Assembly: GCA_000200715.1 (NCBI GenBank)
Contig: DP000238.1
Span: forward strand, 1,970,849-2,034,848
Source of the DNA: Cenarchaeum symbiosum A
Lineage (GTDB): Archaea; Thermoproteota; Nitrososphaeria; Nitrososphaerales; Nitrosopumilaceae
Reading direction: 5' to 3'
DNA length: 64,000 nucleotides
Shown piece after piece: positions 59,478-64,000 of this stretch. The notes under the pieces are model-generated. The model was given only the letters and a program-made list of their open reading frames with translations. It made no database searches and had not been told where the DNA came from. The stretch's first letter is position 1; each line of letters begins with the position of its first letter. The translations under genes and the position numbers were made by a program.

Positions 59478-62400
59478 TTACGCTACTGTTATCTGGACCG
59501 TTGCTGGCGCGGATAGCGCCGTTGGGTTGTCAACTGATTCCCAGACGAATATGGTTGCCGTATACGAGCCTGCTTCTTCAGGTATCCAGGATAGCGCCGG
59601 GCTGAACGACTGTCCAGCCGCGAGCGATCCTGTGATCCATGCAAGTGATACTGTCACGCCGTTGGCATCCTGGACCTGGAGCAGGTACGCAAATGTCTGG
59701 TCCCTGTCCTGGCCGCTTGCCAGATCGGCTGTGATCTGTACCTGTTGATCGACTGCCACGGTAGTCAGTGCCCCGCCAAACGAGTCTACCAGTCTGGCAT
59801 CGATGATATCCACTCTCTCAAGAGGTGGTACTATCGTGCCTATGATGGCAGTGCCCGTGATGTCGAGGTTGTCCGCGGTAGTGAATGGATCCGGAAGAGT
59901 ATTGTCCTCATACCTTGCAGTCACAGTGTCGCCTTCGGCGACATAGAGCCTGTGGCCTGATGACTGGTCGTTGACAGTGAAAGAGACAGTTCCCTCGAAT
60001 ATGCCGGTGGCCTCGTTGGTCTCTGTTACGGTAAGCTGAATGCCTCCCGCGTCAGAGTCTGACCATACGTCAACTTCAAGGTTGTCGACAGCCTCCGGGT
60101 TCAGGTTCAAGTCGGGGTCCACAATGCGGACCACGCCTGTTCCAGTCGCCGGGTATGCTGCTTCGAGCCACTGTGCCTCGCCGATGTTCCAGCGGATAAG
60201 CGCCGAGCCTACGACAGTCTCGTCTTCAGAGAACTCGAAGGAGACGGTAAGCCCGTCATCCTCGCTTGTCTCCAAAAAGCCGTCTGTCGGCCCGGTGCCC
60301 CCGGTACGTGGAACAGTGTCGAAGCCGCTGTCATCTCCTGTGTCGAAGTCGCCATCCACGTCGAATCTAAACCCTGTGAGGATCACTTCGCCCGTGAATA
60401 TGCCTGTATCGGGTCCTGTCTCGTCAAGCTTGTACATGTCAAGGTCGGCCTCCCTGGTAGAGACCGTAATCTCGTCCAGGTTGGTCTCGCCAATCTCGTC
60501 TATCAGGTCGTCATCAAAGTTGTGGTCGGGTGCGACTATGGTAATGTACACCTTGTCCGTCCACGTGTAGACCTTCTGGTCCAGTTCGATGGTGGCGCCA
60601 AAGTTAGATGTGAATATCGTCAGGTTGATGTCCTCGTCCTCTTCACCGACATAGTCAGCCCCTGAGGGCCCCCAGTCGGTGTATTCGAGCTCGACTTCCT
60701 CGCCTCTCTCTATACGATCTCCGTTTACGTTGCCTTCAAAGATCTGCTCGGGGATCTCGATGACGGACTGGAATATGCCAGTGCTGTCACCGGTCTCCCT
60801 GAGATCGGATGGCTCGGGATCAAAGCCCTCGCCGGAATCGCCCAGAGTGGCCGAACCCGCATCGGAATCCCATTCTATGAGGGTCAGCGGGTACGTCTCT
60901 GCGGCATCGTTGTCCAAGTCAAAGTCAGGCTCTATCAGGGTAATGATCATGTCACTGCCTATGATGTAGACTGACTTGTCGGACTGGAGCACACCGTTTC
61001 TGAGGTCAAAGGTTGCAGAGTCGGTTACTGTATTCGGGTCACCTGATGCATCTGTCGGGTCGGTATACTCTACTGTGAGTATGTCTCCCTGCATCAGCAT
61101 GCCATCGGGGCCGTCATCGTGGGCGATCTCAAGGTCCACCTCGAAGATGCCCGCATCTGGGGCAATCTCGTTTATTGGACCAGTCTCTTGAGGCAAGACA
61201 GTGTCTCCAATCGCGAAGTTTGAAAGCCGCTGGTTGATTGCGTTATCCGCTATTTCCTCAGTCTCTTCCATAGCCACGGGTCCGCCGGCTGTTGCATGGT
61301 ATACGGTGTTGCCGCCCCTGGATATTGTGAATAATACAGGGCCGTGGGCACCATCGTCCATGTCGACTATCTCGTCATTGTTGAAGTCAATGCCATCAAT
61401 ATTGCTGCCATCGCGATTAGTGTCACTGTCATTCCTGTTGGTTGTTATTGAAATTTTATCCTCACCACTTGCAGATACGTCAAAGTCCGGATCGTTTATC
61501 CGGGCATGTATGGTAAGAACTCCTTCAGGAAGGTAGTTACTGGGGTCTTCAATGGGAGAGATTTGTCCTTCAGCATGTATTGGGAAGTTGAACTCGCCTC
61601 TAAAGTCAGCTCCGAACGGAACCGGGTAGACTGTCCTGTCAAGGCTTACAGAGCCTGTATTGGCCCTGAGCCCCACACTGTCGCCTACCTCGATTATCTC
61701 GCCAGACGCGTCACGGTAGTCAACATAGTTGACCTCCATGTCAGTGCCTGTGGTTGTCGCTCCAAACTCTTCTCCGGGGCGTGGTTCCGCTGGACAGTAC
61801 AGTGTCGGTATCTGGAAGTCGCCAGTGAACAGGCCTGAATCTGCCGCCGTCTCTTTTAGTGTAAAGCCGGTTGAAGCAAGACCCGTGTCAATTCCGGACA
61901 GATCACAATTGTTGGTCTCAGTCCATCTTTCGTCGTCAAACGTGATGTCCAGCAGTCGGCCAAAGGGCTCGTCCTTGCTGTTCACACCGTAATCCCGCTC
62001 GCCCACAGTATCTACTGCGGCTTCTACAAGTATCCTCCTGTTAGGAGAGGTGCTAGTATCCAGAACAGTATCCTCATCAAGATCGTATCGGACCACGGTA
62101 AAGACATCTATCGTCTCTACGTCTATGTTGAGATCCGGATCGTCTACCGTCACCGTTACAGTGTCTGCGACCTTGTAGTTGTCAGCATCAAAGGTTACCG
62201 AGCCCGAGTGGGTCGGTGCCGCCACCTGGTCTGCGACCTGGGTGGATACACCGTCCCCGCCAAGATCAAGGTAGTTGACCCTGACGGAATCCTCGTCGGT
62301 AAGGTCCTCGTGGACTATGAGTTCTACCTCATCGTCGACCGGGGAGATTGCTTCGTATGTGCCTGACTGGTTGACGTTGATCTGGTTGAGCATGATATAC

Positions 62401-64000
62401 TCCATGCTGCCTTCAAAGGCGCCGGTATTGTCGCCGCTCTCCTCGAGTTCGATCCTGTATATGGCATCGTTGTATCTGTCGGCAGAGTCATCGCCGTCGC
62501 CTGTCTGGCCGAACCTGAACAAGTCTACCGCTACTGGGTACTCTCCCTTGTCCAAGGTAGGTGTACCAATGCCCTCTATAGTAAAGTGCACGTGCAGGTT
62601 GCCCGTTGCATTATTCAAGGATGTCGTTATGTGACGCCCGTTAGAGAGACCTGAGTTCTCATTTCCCTTCTCTAGACTGACCAGTCCCGCAAAGTCATCC
62701 TGATCTTCAAGATAGTGGGTATCTGTTTCAGCACTGTGGCCTGTTCCAGTACCGGCTATGATGATCTCGATGTTATCACTGTCTGCAAAGTTCTTGCCGT
62801 CGTCGCCCAAGAGCTCAAACGCCCTGAGGTCATAGTTGAGGTAGTGGAACTTTGCATCAGCTTCCGTGTTGTCCGTGCCGTTCCTCAGCCAGTTATTCAC
62901 TATGTCGTCCTTGATATCGCGATCAAACGTGAACCCTATCTCTGCCGTATTCGGCATTGAGGGACTGAGAGCCGTGCCCATACCGATGCCAAACTGTACA
63001 TTTTCAGTGAGGTTTATCCTGATCCTGTCACTAAAGGCCTCTACACAGAAGCCGCTAGCCGCAAGATCGGCACAGTCGTGATCCGCCACCCATTGGAGCG
63101 AATCCTGAACGCCGCCTGTAACGGTTATACCATCAAGATCAGAACTGGTATGGAACGTGACGCCGCTGATAGTCATGCCCGGTGTTATTGCTCCCACATC
63201 GGGTGGTGCACCGTCATTCGGCCTGTCTACTAGAGCCTGAACAGTGCCCTCAATCAGGTCGGCGCCGGTAAATCGGGCTGCCTATCCTGACCGAAGGAAT
63301 CAGTAGAACATCGGGTTCATACAGGTCAAAGTCCTCGTCTACAAGCGAGTTCTTGTTTGCATCCTGGTCGGTAATCGTCACATGGATCTCCTCTCCGGAG
63401 TTCCAGGTACCGCCCACGTGCTCCTCGTCTATGTCTACGGAGGCAAAGAAGTTGGAAACGACCACGGAGCCTGCCACTTCGTTGTACTCGACTGTGGCAG
63501 TGGTTCCCCTGCGCGCTTCATCGGTAATCCTGATGTTTGCAGAGTCTCCCTCGTCAGTGTTCTTGAATATGCCGGAGTTTGACTGCGTCTCTGTAAACGT
63601 TATTGGAACCATAACACCATTGAGTCTACCATTATCGTCAAGTACTTGGTCATCATTGTCTGTGACTCTTAGTACAACGTTATCTGCATCCTGCGTGTTA
63701 ATATTGACTTCCAATACGCCATTGTCCTCAAAGTTGAGGGGACCTACGTCGATTGTGGTTAGAGGAATCGTGTTTCCACTATTGCCATCCTCCACCATGG
63801 GAGCGAATTCTCCATTTTCGTCAAAGATCTGGTAGTATGTAGCCTCGTTATCTTCAGCAGTACCAAAAGTCCAAGAATCCTCGTCTGTCGGGTCGATGTT
63901 GAGCTGCATGTCGTTTATTGTGACATGCACGTGTGCACCCAGAGGGTATTCAGACCTGTCCGCACTCCACGATACAAGATCGCCGGTGTCATCCAGATAT
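59478..64000 (-). pseudogene. S-layer-like surface protein, copy 2 (5' end outside window, one frameshift)
   Basis: Convergent paralog of the 52.9-58.1 kb gene, aligned from the window edge (YLDDTGDLVSW) to the stop. From the N-terminal side the frame runs to about 63270, where the minus strand reads CCGATTTACCGG against CCGATTACCGG in copy 1: one extra T changes the frame and soon meets a stop (TGA). Downstream the original frame resumes (from 63267 to 59478) and encodes about 1240 further residues without another defect. The last several hundred residues are almost identical to copy 1, while the middle differs by substitutions and small indels. It may be a recent pseudogene, a phase-variable gene or a sequencing error; the otherwise clean frame favours one of the latter two or a very recent event. 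Confidence 0.8.

Overview
The window reads as a chromosomal piece of a high-GC ammonia-oxidising-type thaumarchaeon (Nitrososphaeria). The evidence is archaeal-only or archaeal-type genes (TiaS, Dph2, Csl4, MptE, long-form HisG, class II HMG-CoA reductase), very large S-layer-like proteins with the thaumarchaeal repeat style, an initiator tRNA with A1:U72, and TATA boxes centred about 24-28 nt upstream of many start codons, as expected for leaderless transcripts. Cenarchaeum symbiosum is the closest fit I can name from memory; this is inference and no database was consulted. I used the TATA-to-start spacing to choose several starts, often GTG or TTG.

Layout. 1-21137 is a dense core: end of a ROK kinase, GMP synthase and IMP dehydrogenase, MptE and dihydropteroate synthase divergent from 33 bp, twin PIN proteins with an inserted zinc ribbon, a C2H2 mini-protein, prephenate dehydratase, Csl4 with a repeat-rich linker inside its zinc ribbon, an alcohol dehydrogenase-like MDR, Dph2, a CAP protein, a D12-type methylase, TiaS overlapping an initiator tRNA gene, a sugar dehydrogenase and HMG-CoA reductase. 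21138-26486 is a tandem array of seven paralogous ~190-residue proteins, each with its own promoter and a conserved inverted-repeat element 61-66 nt upstream of the start. 27196-34486 is a compact histidine operon with a HAD hydrolase in the middle. 35137-37751 is threonine synthase followed by a fused ubiquitin-like/E1 protein.

37752-43240 is an AT-rich island with a membrane protein, an 890-residue repeat protein, degenerate sequence and an eighth member of the array family. 43240-51281 is a second paralogous array: one truncated and five full genes built from two modules that resemble inactivated DDE transposases, all with the same promoter core. 51470-64000 is an envelope region: an AT-rich secreted or membrane coiled-coil protein, an intact 1722-residue S-layer-like protein, and a second convergent copy with an almost identical C-terminal part but a one-base frameshift.

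The strongest candidates for undescribed biology are the two promoter-linked paralog arrays (21.2-26.5 kb and 43.2-51.3 kb), the duplicated S-layer pair, and the AT-rich membrane/repeat-protein pair.
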